64,000 bases of DNA, from assembly GCA_030692765.1 (NCBI GenBank), contig JAUYUB010000011.1, positions 17,338 to 81,337 on the forward strand, in the 5' to 3' direction. Origin of the DNA: Sulfuricurvum sp. Lineage in GTDB: Bacteria; Campylobacterota; Campylobacteria; Campylobacterales; Sulfurimonadaceae. How positions within the stretch are numbered: position 1 is the first letter of the stretch; the number at the start of each line of letters is the position of its first letter. Of the stretch, positions 55,654-64,000 are shown in pieces. Made by a program: the position numbers and the translations under genes. Under the pieces are notes generated by a model that worked only from the letters and a program-made list of their open reading frames with translations, did no database searches and was not told the origin of the DNA.

Positions 55654-56769
55654 ATGCAAAGAATACAAATTCAATATTTAAATGCTAATAATCTTAAAGT
55701 ATTAATCGGCAATGATTGGACGAAAGAGTCTTTATCCAATGCCAATACTATTGAAAAAGAGTTTCTTAACCTTGTTGATAAAACAATAATATTTGATTTT
55801 ATCAATTGTCTAACCATTGATTCAGCAGGTGCCGTTGAAATTTTGTGGATAAAAAACCATCTTATCAAAGATGGATGCAAAATAACGTACGTAAATATAG
55901 ATGAGAATCACTCAAAACTCCTCAGTTTTTATGAAAAAAACTTACAGGATAAGCCTCAGTTTTCCAAAAAAGAATATCTTTTTATTGAAAGAATAGGAAA
56001 ATGGATTATTGAAGGATTTCAAGGAGTAGGTAATTTTTTATCGTTTGTCGGTGAAATGCTTTTTGCACTGCTAAAACTCATTATTTCACCGTGGAATTTT
56101 AGATTTACAGCATTCATAAAGCATGTTGATACATCTGCAATACAAGCCATAGGAATTATTACGATCTTGTCTTTTTTAATCGGTTTGGTTGTGGCATATC
56201 AATCTGCTGGTTACCTGGCAAAAGTCGGTGCTGATATATTTATTGTTGATATAAGTGTCATGTCTGTTTTTAGAGAGCTTTCACCCATTATTACCGCCAT
56301 ATTAATCACAGCACGAAGTGCGAGTTCCTTTACGGCAGAAATAGGCACCATGAAAATAACCGAAGAAATAGATGCAATGCGCACGATGGGGCTTGACCCC
56401 TTTATTTTTTTGGTTATTCCTAGAGTTTTTGCTCTTATCATCACTATGCCATTCTTAGTTTTTATTGCTGATATGGCAGGTATGGCAGGTGCTTATCTTG
56501 TTTCACACTTTCAACTAGGTATTAGCTTGAATGATTTCATTGACAGAATGTATCTTGAGATATCCGTTAATGAATTGTATGTAGGATTGGGGAAATCGCC
56601 CATTTACGGTGCCATAATCGGCGTTGTAGGATGTTATAGGGGGTTTCAAGCGACGGGGAGTACGGACAGCATTGGGAAACTTACAACCAAAAGCGTTGTT
56701 AGCGCACTTTTTTGGGTCATTATTTGTGATGCAATCATAGCAATCGCATTGACAAAGCTGGGCATATGA
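55654..56769 (+). CDS. mlaE: MlaE-like permease with N-terminal STAS-like domain, locus 2
   Basis: Second MlaE-type permease, 372 aa, the same length as the locus-1 copy. The STAS-like N-terminus (IFDFINCLTIDSAGAVEIL) and the permease motif ARSASSFTAEIGTMKITEEIDAMRTMGLDP (seen in parts near residue 230) align with it. The ATG at 55654 matches the paralogue; an upstream TTG at 55612 would add 14 residues. No strong ribosome-binding site is visible. Base composition is more AT-rich than the neighbouring amidase, and the gene overlaps the ATPase gene by 4 nt. Confidence 0.92.
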   Translation: MQRIQIQYLNANNLKVLIGNDWTKESLSNANTIEKEFLNLVDKTIIFDFINCLTIDSAGAVEILWIKNHLIKDGCKITYVNIDENHSKLLSFYEKNLQDKPQFSKKEYLFIERIGKWIIEGFQGVGNFLSFVGEMLFALLKLIISPWNFRFTAFIKHVDTSAIQAIGIITILSFLIGLVVAYQSAGYLAKVGADIFIVDISVMSVFRELSPIITAILITARSASSFTAEIGTMKITEEIDAMRTMGLDPFIFLVIPRVFALIITMPFLVFIADMAGMAGAYLVSHFQLGISLNDFIDRMYLEISVNELYVGLGKSPIYGAIIGVVGCYRGFQATGSTDSIGKLTTKSVVSALFWVIICDAIIAIALTKLGI

Positions 56770-57500
56770 CCAAAGTCATTAATGTAGAAAATATTATCAC
56801 AAAATTTGGAAATACCCTTATCCATGATGATATCTCTTTTAGTATTCACAAAGGAGAAATTTTTGGAATACTAGGGGGAAGCGGTGCGGGGAAATCAACC
56901 TTACTACGTCAACTTATTATGCTCCAAAAATTCCAATCGGGAAACATTCAGATTCTTGGTGAATCACTCAGAGGTATTAGTCATAAAACTGCACATACAC
57001 TTCGACAGAAGTGGGCTGTATTATTTCAATTTGGGGCACTATATTCATCACTTACCGTCTTAGAAAATATCTGTTTACCACTGCTTGAATATACTGAACT
57101 GCCCAAGGGTCTTATTGAGAATATGGCTATGACCAAGCTCAGTATGGTAGGACTTTCCGGTGAATCAGCCTATTTATACCCCAGTGAACTAAGCGGAGGG
57201 ATGAAAAAGAGAGTTGGCTTGGCACGCGCGCTTGCACTTGACCCTGAACTTCTTTTTTTGGATGAACCAACAAGCGGGCTGGACCCTGCCAGCGCGGAAG
57301 CGTTTGATAAGCTCATTGTAGAATTGAGGGATATGTTAGGGTTTAGCGTGATTATCGTTACTCATGATTTGGACACGATCAGAAGTGCTCTGGATAGGTT
57401 TATTGTTCTTCACAACAAAAAAATTTGTTTTGATGGTACTTATGACGCAGCCATCAATAGTGATATGACATTTTTGAAAGAATTTTTAAAGGCAAACTGA
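56766..57500 (+). CDS. mlaF: ABC transporter ATPase of MCE lipid transporter, locus 2
   Basis: 244-aa MlaF-type ATPase, a paralogue of the locus-1 copy. Walker A is GGSGAGKST, the Q-loop region RQKWAVLFQFGALYSSLTV, the signature LSGGMKKRVGLARAL, and Walker B LLFLDEPTSGLDP. It overlaps both neighbours (4 nt with the permease, 1 nt with the MCE gene), as expected for one transport complex. Confidence 0.95.
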   Translation: MTKVINVENIITKFGNTLIHDDISFSIHKGEIFGILGGSGAGKSTLLRQLIMLQKFQSGNIQILGESLRGISHKTAHTLRQKWAVLFQFGALYSSLTVLENICLPLLEYTELPKGLIENMAMTKLSMVGLSGESAYLYPSELSGGMKKRVGLARALALDPELLFLDEPTSGLDPASAEAFDKLIVELRDMLGFSVIIVTHDLDTIRSALDRFIVLHNKKICFDGTYDAAINSDMTFLKEFLKAN

Positions 57501-58408
57501 TGGAAAGAAATGCGAATTTTATACTAGTGGGTTTATTTGGAATCATTAGCATTCTGTCTTTGGCAGGATTCGCTTTTTGGATGGAAAAATATGATATTGA
57601 TGATGATCAATATGATAATTATAAAACCTATATCGGAGAATCGGTTTCTGGACTCAAAACATCATCTCCAGTTAAATTAAAAGGGATAGAAATTGGATTC
57701 GTCGAAGATGTGACTATTGATAAAAATGATCCTGAACGTATCGAAGTAACGTTTAAAGTCAAAAAAGAGACGCCCGTCAAAACGGATAGTTTCATTGTAT
57801 TGAATTCTCAAGGCATTGCCGGTGTCGGATTTTTAGAGATTAAAGGGGGTACTAAAGAGGCCCAATCCCTCAAAAGTTTTGATAAGAGCGAACGGCCTGT
57901 CCTAAAATCAGAATCTTCTATGCTGTCAAAACTATCAGACAAAGCTGAAGACATATTAACAGATATTTCCAAAACTATCGTGAAAGTCAATAAGCTTGTG
58001 AGCGATAAAAACATCAATAATGTAAGCAGCAGTCTGGATAATTTTTCACAAATTTCCAGTGAACTTAAAAATAATAAACAAGAGATTGCACATTTAATAC
58101 ATGGTGTCAAAGAAGTCGAAAAGAATGCCAATCAAACCCTACAAGAGTTTTCTAACGTTGCACAGCAATCACAGCTAGTCCTTAACGATACCAGAAACTT
58201 AACCAAAGAGACTTCCAGTATTCTTCAAGACGTTAAGAAATCAAAAGTAATAGAAAAGCTATCCTCAACGCTGGACAGTTCTAATGATGCTCTCAATGAA
58301 ACTAAAAATCTTGTACGCGAGGGAAAAATGGTAATTCAAGGCCTTAAAGAGAGTCCTAGTGATTTACTCTTTAAACAAAAAATCATTCAACCTGGGCCAG
58401 GAGAATAA
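57500..58408 (+). CDS. mlaD: MlaD-like MCE-domain lipid transport protein, locus 2
   Basis: 302 aa with an N-terminal membrane helix (about residues 7-28), an MCE domain (about 36-112: SSPVKLKGIEIGFVED, TPVKTDSFIVLNSQGIAGVG in parts), then a Lys/Ser/Asn-rich coiled coil. It ends ESPSDLLFKQ ... PGPGE, the same tail as locus 1. The start ATG overlaps the ATPase stop by 1 nt. The coiled-coil length differs from the locus-1 copy, but architecture is the same. Confidence 0.92.
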   Translation: MERNANFILVGLFGIISILSLAGFAFWMEKYDIDDDQYDNYKTYIGESVSGLKTSSPVKLKGIEIGFVEDVTIDKNDPERIEVTFKVKKETPVKTDSFIVLNSQGIAGVGFLEIKGGTKEAQSLKSFDKSERPVLKSESSMLSKLSDKAEDILTDISKTIVKVNKLVSDKNINNVSSSLDNFSQISSELKNNKQEIAHLIHGVKEVEKNANQTLQEFSNVAQQSQLVLNDTRNLTKETSSILQDVKKSKVIEKLSSTLDSSNDALNETKNLVREGKMVIQGLKESPSDLLFKQKIIQPGPGE

Positions 58409-58409
58409 T

Positions 58410-58994
58410 ATGCAAAAGTTTTTACTCTCCATTCTAAGTTTATTTCTTTTGAGTGGCTGCTCATTAAAGAATTCAGCTGTTTTAATAAAAGAGCATACCA
58501 TTGATAGTAAAGTCATTGAAAATAAAAAAAACAATATTCAGACAAGTTTATCCATTAAGATACAGCCTTTGATGACGAATGATATTTATAATACAAATCA
58601 TATGTGGTACAAAAAAGGATCATTGTTTTCCTATTTTGCTTACAACCAGTGGGTAATCGCACCCATTGATTTGATAAGTCAACGTGCTGAATCTGCATTA
58701 ATTGCACATAATATGTATAAAGGTGTGCTAAGCACATCATCTAAAGCCAATACTGATTTAACATTGGAAATTGAAGTCGTCGATTTTTATCAAGAGTTTA
58801 ATGCGAATGGATCGCATGTGATCATGCAAATAAAAGCCAATCTTATTTCAAATAACGGTAATGAGCTCCTTAAAACGAAAAATTTTCATTTTCATCAACA
58901 ATGTCCGAGCAATGACCCTAATGGCGGAGTTAAAACTTTTGAAATGCTTTTGGGACTTTTTTCAAATGATCTTGTCAATATGCTAAGTGTCTAA
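58410..58994 (+). CDS. MCE-transport auxiliary lipoprotein, locus 2
   Basis: 194-aa lipoprotein with lipobox LLSGC (Cys17 of the chosen start). It follows the same layout as the locus-1 lipoprotein: KGSLFSYFAYNQWVIAP, then TDLTLEIEVVDFYQEFN and an end with PNGGVKTFEMLLGL, matching KGGVIALGNATHNLS of its paralogue. The ATG at 58410 has AGGAGA 7 nt upstream; an in-frame start at 58359 lies inside the MCE gene. Last gene of the second MCE operon. Confidence 0.88.
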   Translation: MQKFLLSILSLFLLSGCSLKNSAVLIKEHTIDSKVIENKKNNIQTSLSIKIQPLMTNDIYNTNHMWYKKGSLFSYFAYNQWVIAPIDLISQRAESALIAHNMYKGVLSTSSKANTDLTLEIEVVDFYQEFNANGSHVIMQIKANLISNNGNELLKTKNFHFHQQCPSNDPNGGVKTFEMLLGLFSNDLVNMLSV

Positions 58995-59104
58995 GATATT
59001 GAGTGTTACCTAATCGCAATAAAGCGAGAGTAAAATTACACAATATCGTTCTATTTATGTTAACTATAGCATCGATGCAAACAAAAATAAATTGAGGAAT
59101 CACT

Positions 59105-59437
59105 ATGTTTATAAATGCCATTGAGAAGTTTAGATCAAAAACAAATGACATTATCCTTTATATTGATGAAAATGCGGAATCAGATAATAATTATATGACA
59201 TGCTGTGATTTTTTAGATGAATTCTGCCACGATGATAATGATGATATTCGTATTTTGAACTACTATATTACTTTTGGCTATAACGGGGATGGGATTGTTC
59301 ATAAAAGATTGATCGATATCTTGGCTTCACTATGCGATCAGTACAGTAAAACAATTTTAACGGGTATCAATAACAAAAGCTACTGCGATAGTATGCCCAC
59401 ATCTTTTGAGAGAGCAGAAAATCATCAATATCTATAA
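59105..59437 (+). CDS. Small acidic orphan protein
   Basis: 110 aa, not recognised. It is rich in Asp, Asn, Ile and Tyr, with a Cys pair (MTCCDFLDEFC) and an acidic run (CHDDNDDIRI) near residue 47. No signal peptide or membrane helix. A GAGGAATC stretch precedes the ATG, so translation is plausible. AT content is high, as in the upstream MCE operon, from which it is separated by 110 nt; it could be a recent arrival. A 5-bp hairpin CAGCT/AGCTG lies downstream at 59492-59506. Function unknown. Confidence 0.55.
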   Translation: MFINAIEKFRSKTNDIILYIDENAESDNNYMTCCDFLDEFCHDDNDDIRILNYYITFGYNGDGIVHKRLIDILASLCDQYSKTILTGINNKSYCDSMPTSFERAENHQYL

Positions 59438-59624
59438 TATTATTAATAACATTGTTTCTTTAAGCTTTGGATTGTGAAAACTACAATACAACAGCTTTCT
59501 TAGCTGCCTATTTTAACTTCGCACTTGACAACCAATGCTTTATCACTCTGGTATGACTGTAATTGTATAGTAACATACTCAAGATACTATTTCGAATATT
59601 TAACATAAAACTAAGGATAGAAGA

Positions 59625-61775
59625 ATGGAACAAAGTAATCCACAAGGTAAATTGTTAATTGGTGCCGATGATTGCAACAATTCAAATAACGAAAGTTTTA
59701 ATAATGTTTTGAGTGAGCGTCTTAGTCGTCGTGATATGATGAAGATGAGTGCTGGACTCATCGGAGCAACAATGTTCGGTTCATTTATGAGCGGATGTAA
59801 TGATGAGGCTACCCCTTTGGCTTCTTCTGCTGCGGCTGCAGCACTTTTGGCGTTTACTCCAGTAGCAAAAAACCTTAATGATGTCGTGACAGTTGCTGAT
59901 GGCTACACAGCAAAAGTTCTGTATAGGCTTGGTGATCCAATCAAAGTGGGCATATCAGATTATGCAAATGACGGTACAAATACGGGTGACTTTGAAAGTC
60001 GTAGCGGTGATTGTCATGATGGGATGACTTATTTCGGCCTTAAATCTAATAACAGTGGTTACGACCATAACAATTCTACTAATGGTCTATTGTGTATTAA
60101 TCACGAATACATCAATCAAACGTATCTTCATACTGTCGCTGAAGTTGCAGCAATCAACAACGCATCACGTGTTGCGTCACAAGTGGACAAAGAAATGGCC
60201 GCACATGGTGTAGCGGTGATTCAAGTAAGCAACTCAAGCACAGGATTTGCTCTGGACAAAACATCCAAATACAATCGCCGTGTTACAGCGACAACTCCGA
60301 TGGAACTCAGAGGAGCGGCTTCGGGAAGCGCTTATACTAAAACACTTTATTCTACGGATGGTAGAGCGACACGCGGGACGGTTAATAACTGTGCAAACGG
60401 CTATACCCCATGGGGAACGTACCTCACATGTGAAGAGAATTGGAACGGCTATTTTACAGCTGATGTTCGTACTGGTAAGGAGCTAGTTGCATTTAACCGT
60501 TATGGTTTGAAAACAAGTAGTCGCTATGGCTGGGAAAGTGTTTATCCACAGTGGAAGGCAACTGTGAGCGCAGCAGATGCAACTGCTGACTATCGCAATG
60601 TGGCTAACACGTTTGGGTATAACGTTGAAATCGATCCATTTAATCCGACCTCTACTCCAATCAAACGTACCGCTATGGGCCGTTTTGCTCACGAGGGTGC
60701 TTGGCCGGCTAAAGCGACTGCTGGAAAACCGGTTGTTTTTTATATGGGTGATGATTCAAGAGGTGAATACATTTATAAATACGTATCTACGCAAGTTTGG
60801 AATCCGGCGGATGCAAACGGCGGTCTAGCGACAGGCTCAAAATACCTCGATAACGGTACGCTCTACGTCGCAAAGTTCAATGCGAACGGAACGGGAATAT
60901 GGCTCAAGCTTGATATTTCTGAACCGGCCATCGCTACGTATGCTACCTATGCTTTTGCGGATGTATCGGACGTTGCTATTCATACTCGTATCGCGGCAGA
61001 TGCAAGGGGAGCTACGAAAATGGACCGTCCGGAATGGGGTGGTGTTCACCCAACAACTGGCGAAGTCTATATGACATTAACGAATAATAGTGATCGCGCA
61101 AAAACAGGGAAACCTGGTTTGGATGAAGCTAATCCGCGTTATTATGCAGATGGAAGCAGCAAAGGAAACGTCAACGGTCATATTATCCGATGGAAAGAAT
61201 CTGAGCCTTCTGCAACCACATTTGTATGGGATATTTACCTCTTCGGAGCACAGTCAGCGGTTGATGCAGGCGGTGATAATGCGTATTATCAAGCCAATGT
61301 TAACATTTCTGGACTTACAGCGGATAATGATTTCTCAAGTGCAGACGGATTGTGGTTCAGTGAAGCAACAAGCGGTCTTATGTGGATTCAAACCGATGAT
61401 GGTGCTTATACGGACACAACTAACTGTATGATGCTTGCGGCATTGCCAGGAAGTGTCAACGATGGTGCTACGACGGCAATCAAAAGTTTAGCGGTTCCGA
61501 CTAATGTGAATGCAGATCAAACGGTTACGACTCGTGTAGGTGCTAAACCTACGGCAACGAAGCTTAAACGTTTCCTTGTTGGGCCGGTAGAATGTGAAAT
61601 CACAGGTATTGCAGAAACACCGGACGGAAAGACAATCTTTGTTAATGTCCAGCATCCGGGAGAAGATGGTACAACTACCGCTCTTACAAGTAACTGGCCT
61701 GATGGGGGAACAGCTCGACCACGTTCATCGACCATCGTTATTACGAAAAACGACGGCGGAATCGTCGGAAGCTAA
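59625..61775 (+). CDS. phoX: PhoX-family alkaline phosphatase with Tat signal
   Basis: 716-aa PhoX/DUF839 phosphatase that releases phosphate from organic esters outside the cytoplasm, using Ca and Fe. The N-terminus has a twin-arginine motif SRRDMMK (Arg35-Arg36) followed by a hydrophobic region and a Cys in FMSGC (Cys58), so it may be a Tat-exported lipoprotein. Core residues are visible: TPWGTYLTCEENWNGYF near residue 275 (in parts; the Cys binds iron in studied PhoX), GRFAHEGAWP, MGDDSRGEYIYKYVS, and FSSADGLWFS. AAGGAT lies upstream of the ATG. Phosphate-starvation control is expected but no clear box was found. Confidence 0.93.
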   Translation: MEQSNPQGKLLIGADDCNNSNNESFNNVLSERLSRRDMMKMSAGLIGATMFGSFMSGCNDEATPLASSAAAAALLAFTPVAKNLNDVVTVADGYTAKVLYRLGDPIKVGISDYANDGTNTGDFESRSGDCHDGMTYFGLKSNNSGYDHNNSTNGLLCINHEYINQTYLHTVAEVAAINNASRVASQVDKEMAAHGVAVIQVSNSSTGFALDKTSKYNRRVTATTPMELRGAASGSAYTKTLYSTDGRATRGTVNNCANGYTPWGTYLTCEENWNGYFTADVRTGKELVAFNRYGLKTSSRYGWESVYPQWKATVSAADATADYRNVANTFGYNVEIDPFNPTSTPIKRTAMGRFAHEGAWPAKATAGKPVVFYMGDDSRGEYIYKYVSTQVWNPADANGGLATGSKYLDNGTLYVAKFNANGTGIWLKLDISEPAIATYATYAFADVSDVAIHTRIAADARGATKMDRPEWGGVHPTTGEVYMTLTNNSDRAKTGKPGLDEANPRYYADGSSKGNVNGHIIRWKESEPSATTFVWDIYLFGAQSAVDAGGDNAYYQANVNISGLTADNDFSSADGLWFSEATSGLMWIQTDDGAYTDTTNCMMLAALPGSVNDGATTAIKSLAVPTNVNADQTVTTRVGAKPTATKLKRFLVGPVECEITGIAETPDGKTIFVNVQHPGEDGTTTALTSNWPDGGTARPRSSTIVITKNDGGIVGS

Positions 61776-61778
61776 CTA

Positions 61779-61800
61779 CAATTTCCTTTTTGGGAAATTG
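61779..61800 (+). terminator. Hairpin after phoX
   Basis: Perfect 8-bp stem CAATTTCC/GGAAATTG with a 6-nt loop, 4 nt after the phoX stop. No T run follows, so it may act as a weak terminator or message-end stabiliser. Confidence 0.45.
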
Positions 61801-61825
61801 CAAATTGTATGGCAAACTAAATATT

Positions 61826-62251
61826 ATGAAAAAGTTATTTTTTCTCTTTTTTCTTACATCTTCCCTTCATGCATTAAACACTCTTTATGATCGTTATTTT
61901 AAAGAAGCTGGTGTCCATTATAATATACCGCCATTGTTACTTGAAAACATTGTAAACATCGAAAGTGGTGGAAATCCAAACGCTATTAGAGTCAACAATA
62001 ACGGAACAAAAGATTATGGATTAATGCAGATCAATACGATTCATTTTCGTCAATTATCTGCATGGGGGATTTGTGAGGGTAATATTCTCGATCCCAAAAT
62101 AAATATTTTTGCTGGTAGCTGGCTTTTATCTGAACATATTAAAGAACGTGGATTTAATCTTCAAGCAATTGGTAATTATCATTCAAAAACACAGATACAC
62201 AAGGACCGGTGGTTGAAAAAACTCATCGTTGCTCTTAAAACATCATCCTAA
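61826..62251 (+). CDS. Lytic transglycosylase of IagB/VirB1-like SLT type
   Basis: 141-aa exported muramidase-like enzyme (signal peptide about residues 1-15). The SLT fold shows the catalytic Glu46 in NIVNIESGGNPNAI, then DYGLMQINTIHF and AGSWLLSEHIKERG, and ends AIGNYHS. Proteins of this size usually open the wall locally for secretion or pilus machines, which fits the type II-like genes on the opposite strand immediately downstream. The ATG at 61826 gives a proper signal peptide; a frame from 61790 starts within the phoX hairpin. Its end overlaps gspF by 9 nt. Confidence 0.88.
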   Translation: MKKLFFLFFLTSSLHALNTLYDRYFKEAGVHYNIPPLLLENIVNIESGGNPNAIRVNNNGTKDYGLMQINTIHFRQLSAWGICEGNILDPKINIFAGSWLLSEHIKERGFNLQAIGNYHSKTQIHKDRWLKKLIVALKTSS

Positions 62252-63460
62252 GTTTAGTGAAAAAATTGGGAGCAGCATTGCTGTAACCATGACACCGATT
62301 ATTCCTCCAATAATCAGCATTAACGTAGGCTCTAGGACGGAAAGAAATACGGTAATTTTATCTTTATTGGTCTCGATGTAAAAAGTGGATAAGTGGTCTA
62401 ACATTGATGAGAGTTCACTTGTCTCTTCCCCGATTGCAACTGCATCGATAAAAGAAGAATCAACACGGTAGCCATCTGCTTGCACGAGTGCTTTTGAGAG
62501 GGATAGCCCTTCTACTACTTTTACAGAGGCTTGTTCAAATAGCCCTTTTATAGCTTCAGAAGAGAGAGTAATACAGGAAAGCTTGATGGTATTGACGACA
62601 GGAATTCCTGAACGCATTAGTAAGGATGAAATAGTACAAAAACGTGCCAAATCACTGGTCTCAATCATTTTCCCGATAATTGGCAGTTTAAGCATGAATC
62701 CATGAATGATTTTTTTAAACTCATGGTTGGTTGTCATTTTATATGAGAAAAGCCCTGTAGCTATTAATACTCCTGTAGCCATTAAAAACCAATAGTGAGT
62801 AAAAAAATGGGCCATTCCTATGACCATTTGAGTCAATAGCGGAAGCGCTTGCCCTGTGGTTTCAAATATTGAGGTTATTTTAGGGACAACAACGGTAAGC
62901 ATAAAAGAAATCATTAAAATAGAAACAACAATAATAAAAGAGGGATAGACCAATGCTTGAGACAACTGTTTTTTAATCTTTTCTTGAAGAATAAGGTATG
63001 CGGAGAGCTCGCCTAAAACCGTAGCGAGTATACCTCTATCCTCTGAAATTTTCAATGTGCCGGTATAAAAAACAGGAAGAATATAGTGCTCTTGAGACAC
63101 TAACGCTTGAGCAAAGCTTTTCCCTTCATTGATAAGGGAAATCAGTGTCGTGAAAAAGTTTTCCAATCGAATATTATTATTGCTTTGATGTTTTAAAAGA
63201 GTAAGTGAGCGTATTAAAGGGATTCCGGCATTTAAATAGACAGCAAGATCACGACTGAGAGTAGCCAATTGATTTAAGGGCATTTTTTTCTGTTGAAAGA
63301 GGGAGAGCACACCTAAAAAAGATTGTTTTTTGGTCGAGATATCGGAGTACAAAATAGCTTGCCCTTTGAGCTTCATTTTGACTTCATCAAAAGTCGATGC
63401 TTCAATAGAACCTTTTATCGGATTTCCGAAATTATCTATCCCTTTGTAATAAAATTCCAT
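62243..63460 (-). CDS. gspF: Type II secretion / type IV pilus-like inner-membrane platform protein GspF
   Basis: 405 aa. Two T2SSF domains (about residues 65-190 and 268-390) each with a membrane helix pair, three transmembrane segments in total (about 165-190, 215-235, 375-398). The N-terminus FYYKGIDNFGNPIKGSIEA and GRF-type LNQLATLSRDLAVYLNAGIPL are typical. The platform links the GspE ATPase to the pseudopilus. It overlaps gspE by 1 nt on the minus strand and is convergent with the lytic transglycosylase gene. Confidence 0.92.
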   Translation of the reverse strand: MEFYYKGIDNFGNPIKGSIEASTFDEVKMKLKGQAILYSDISTKKQSFLGVLSLFQQKKMPLNQLATLSRDLAVYLNAGIPLIRSLTLLKHQSNNNIRLENFFTTLISLINEGKSFAQALVSQEHYILPVFYTGTLKISEDRGILATVLGELSAYLILQEKIKKQLSQALVYPSFIIVVSILMISFMLTVVVPKITSIFETTGQALPLLTQMVIGMAHFFTHYWFLMATGVLIATGLFSYKMTTNHEFKKIIHGFMLKLPIIGKMIETSDLARFCTISSLLMRSGIPVVNTIKLSCITLSSEAIKGLFEQASVKVVEGLSLSKALVQADGYRVDSSFIDAVAIGEETSELSSMLDHLSTFYIETNKDKITVFLSVLEPTLMLIIGGIIGVMVTAMLLPIFSLNLG

Positions 63461-64000
63461 TAAGCCTCTTTTACCCCTACACGTATTATCTCATCAAGAC
63501 CAGTCGTTCGATCAAGTAATAAAGCTATGAGCTGATTTGAAAGAAATCGCATCCCCTTCGCTCTCATAAGTTCTCTAAGTTCGAAATCATTATCAATGTT
63601 TTTGAGCATTGGACGAAGCGTATCATCCAGCATAAAAAATTCACCAATAGCAACGCGCCCACGGTAGCCCGTATGATGACATTTAACACACCCTTTTGGC
63701 TGTGCTACAGTGAGTCCGTGCGCAATACCAAGATCATTAGCATCTGAATCAGATAAGGGTACCTCTACTTTGCACTCAGTGCATAATCGTCGCACAAGTC
63801 TTTGTGCTAAAACACCGATAAGAGTAGAAGTGATTAAAAATTTATCAATCTCCATATCTGTCAGCCTAGTAAGTGCGTCGGTAGCATTATTGGTATGAAG
63901 TGTTGAGAGTACGAGGTGACCTGTCATAGCTGCTTGAATCGCTATTTGAGCAGTTTCGGTATCACGAATTTCACCAATCATGATAACATCAGGGTCTTGG
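63460..64000 (-). CDS. gspE: Type II secretion / pilus assembly ATPase GspE, cut by the window edge
   Basis: C-terminal part of a PilB/GspE hexameric ATPase. Visible in the frame that continues past the right edge are [13 protein letters not shown] (Asp box/Walker B region), the His box [19 protein letters not shown], and a zinc-type Cys pair set CTEC ... CVKCHHTG, typical of GspE and PilB. The N-terminal part including Walker A lies outside the window. The first ATG within the window (63981) is an internal Met, not a start. It forms an operon with gspF (1-nt overlap). Confidence 0.93.
   Translation of the reverse strand, partial: QDPDVIMIGEIRDTETAQIAIQAAMTGHLVLSTLHTNNATDALTRLTDMEIDKFLITSTLIGVLAQRLVRRLCTECKVEVPLSDSDANDLGIAHGLTVAQPKGCVKCHHTGYRGRVAIGEFFMLDDTLRPMLKNIDNDFELRELMRAKGMRFLSNQLIALLLDRTTGLDEIIRVGVKEA

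Noticed and set aside
59438..59624. Pho-box-like or strong promoter before phoX
   Set aside because: A TTGACA at 59525-59530 exists, but no -10 lies at 16-18 nt and no repeated Pho box was found.
63981..63981. ATG at 63981 as the start of gspE
   Set aside because: The frame is open further to the right edge and reads conserved QDPDVI before it, so this Met is internal.

Overview
The window looks like a chromosomal segment of a free-living, flagellated member of the Campylobacterota (Epsilonproteobacteria). The basis is gene order remembered from Campylobacter jejuni: HAD-pheA-hisC-fliF-fliG-fliH-dxs, waaC-htrB, cheY-prmA-ftsH-psd-like, cbpA-hspR, the iamB/iamA MCE-transport operon, and pyrH-rpoZ-spoT-tyrS-amidase. 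Base composition judged by eye is higher than in Campylobacter or Sulfurimonas, and PFK, PhoX and many accessory genes are present. A Sulfuricurvum-like organism is therefore my best guess, but the genus is inference.

Layout. 1-8240 (+): aromatic/histidine amino-acid genes leading into the flagellar MS-ring/switch/export genes fliFGH and dxs. 8212-10924 (-): pgeF and a CZB chemoreceptor. 11069-13993 (+): a stand-alone OvoA-type sulfoxide synthase, a PatB-like C-S lyase and a YhbP-like protein, followed by dUTPase (14190-14876). 14947-16811 (-): lipid A/LPS core genes lpxL and waaC. 16879-23002 (+): a Cache membrane protein, hisH, hisA, cheY, prmA, ftsH and a Psd-like protein. 23026-28706 (-): a TPR protein, serS, a thioredoxin-like protein and a beta-propeller-like lipoprotein. 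28825-29327 (+): YefM/YoeB toxin-antitoxin. 29324-30232 (-): metF. 30287-32763 (+): serB, a small HTH-like gene, cytochrome c and a YfcH-type SDR. 32717-37121 (-): pfkA and the first MCE (Mla-type) lipid-transport operon. 37237-42269: a PBP-type carboxypeptidase, a deoxyinosine glycosylase (-), purH, cbpA, hspR and ung. 42259-48333 (mostly -): a nuclease-like EEP protein, an M3 peptidase, DUF502 (+), and a serine protease paired with an unrecognised protein. 48432-55485 (+): pyrH, rpoZ, spoT, tyrS, a nitronate-monooxygenase-like protein and an amidase. 55654-58994 (+): a second complete MCE operon. 59105-62251 (+): a small orphan gene, PhoX and a lytic transglycosylase. 62243-64000 (-): gspF and the 3' part of gspE.

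The genome is very compact. No gene-free stretch exceeds about 200 bases, and seven of nine convergent gene pairs overlap at their 3' ends. I saw no rRNA, tRNA, CRISPR array, prophage or insertion sequence. The window edges cut the first gene (HAD phosphatase) and the last (gspE).

Most interesting points: (i) the OvoA-like synthase lacks the usual methyltransferase domain and is followed immediately by a PLP lyase, predicting an unmethylated 5-thiohistidine pathway next to a CZB (zinc/redox) chemoreceptor; (ii) a leaderless S1C-type protease with a zinc ribbon and a YbjN/CesT-like C-terminus, coupled to an uncharacterised protein with a similar-looking domain; (iii) two full MCE transport operons whose MlaD proteins end in the same tail; (iv) a near-perfect HAIR operator with exact 7-nt spacing in front of cbpA-hspR-ung; (v) the loss of pssA from its usual place after ftsH and the psd-like gene.
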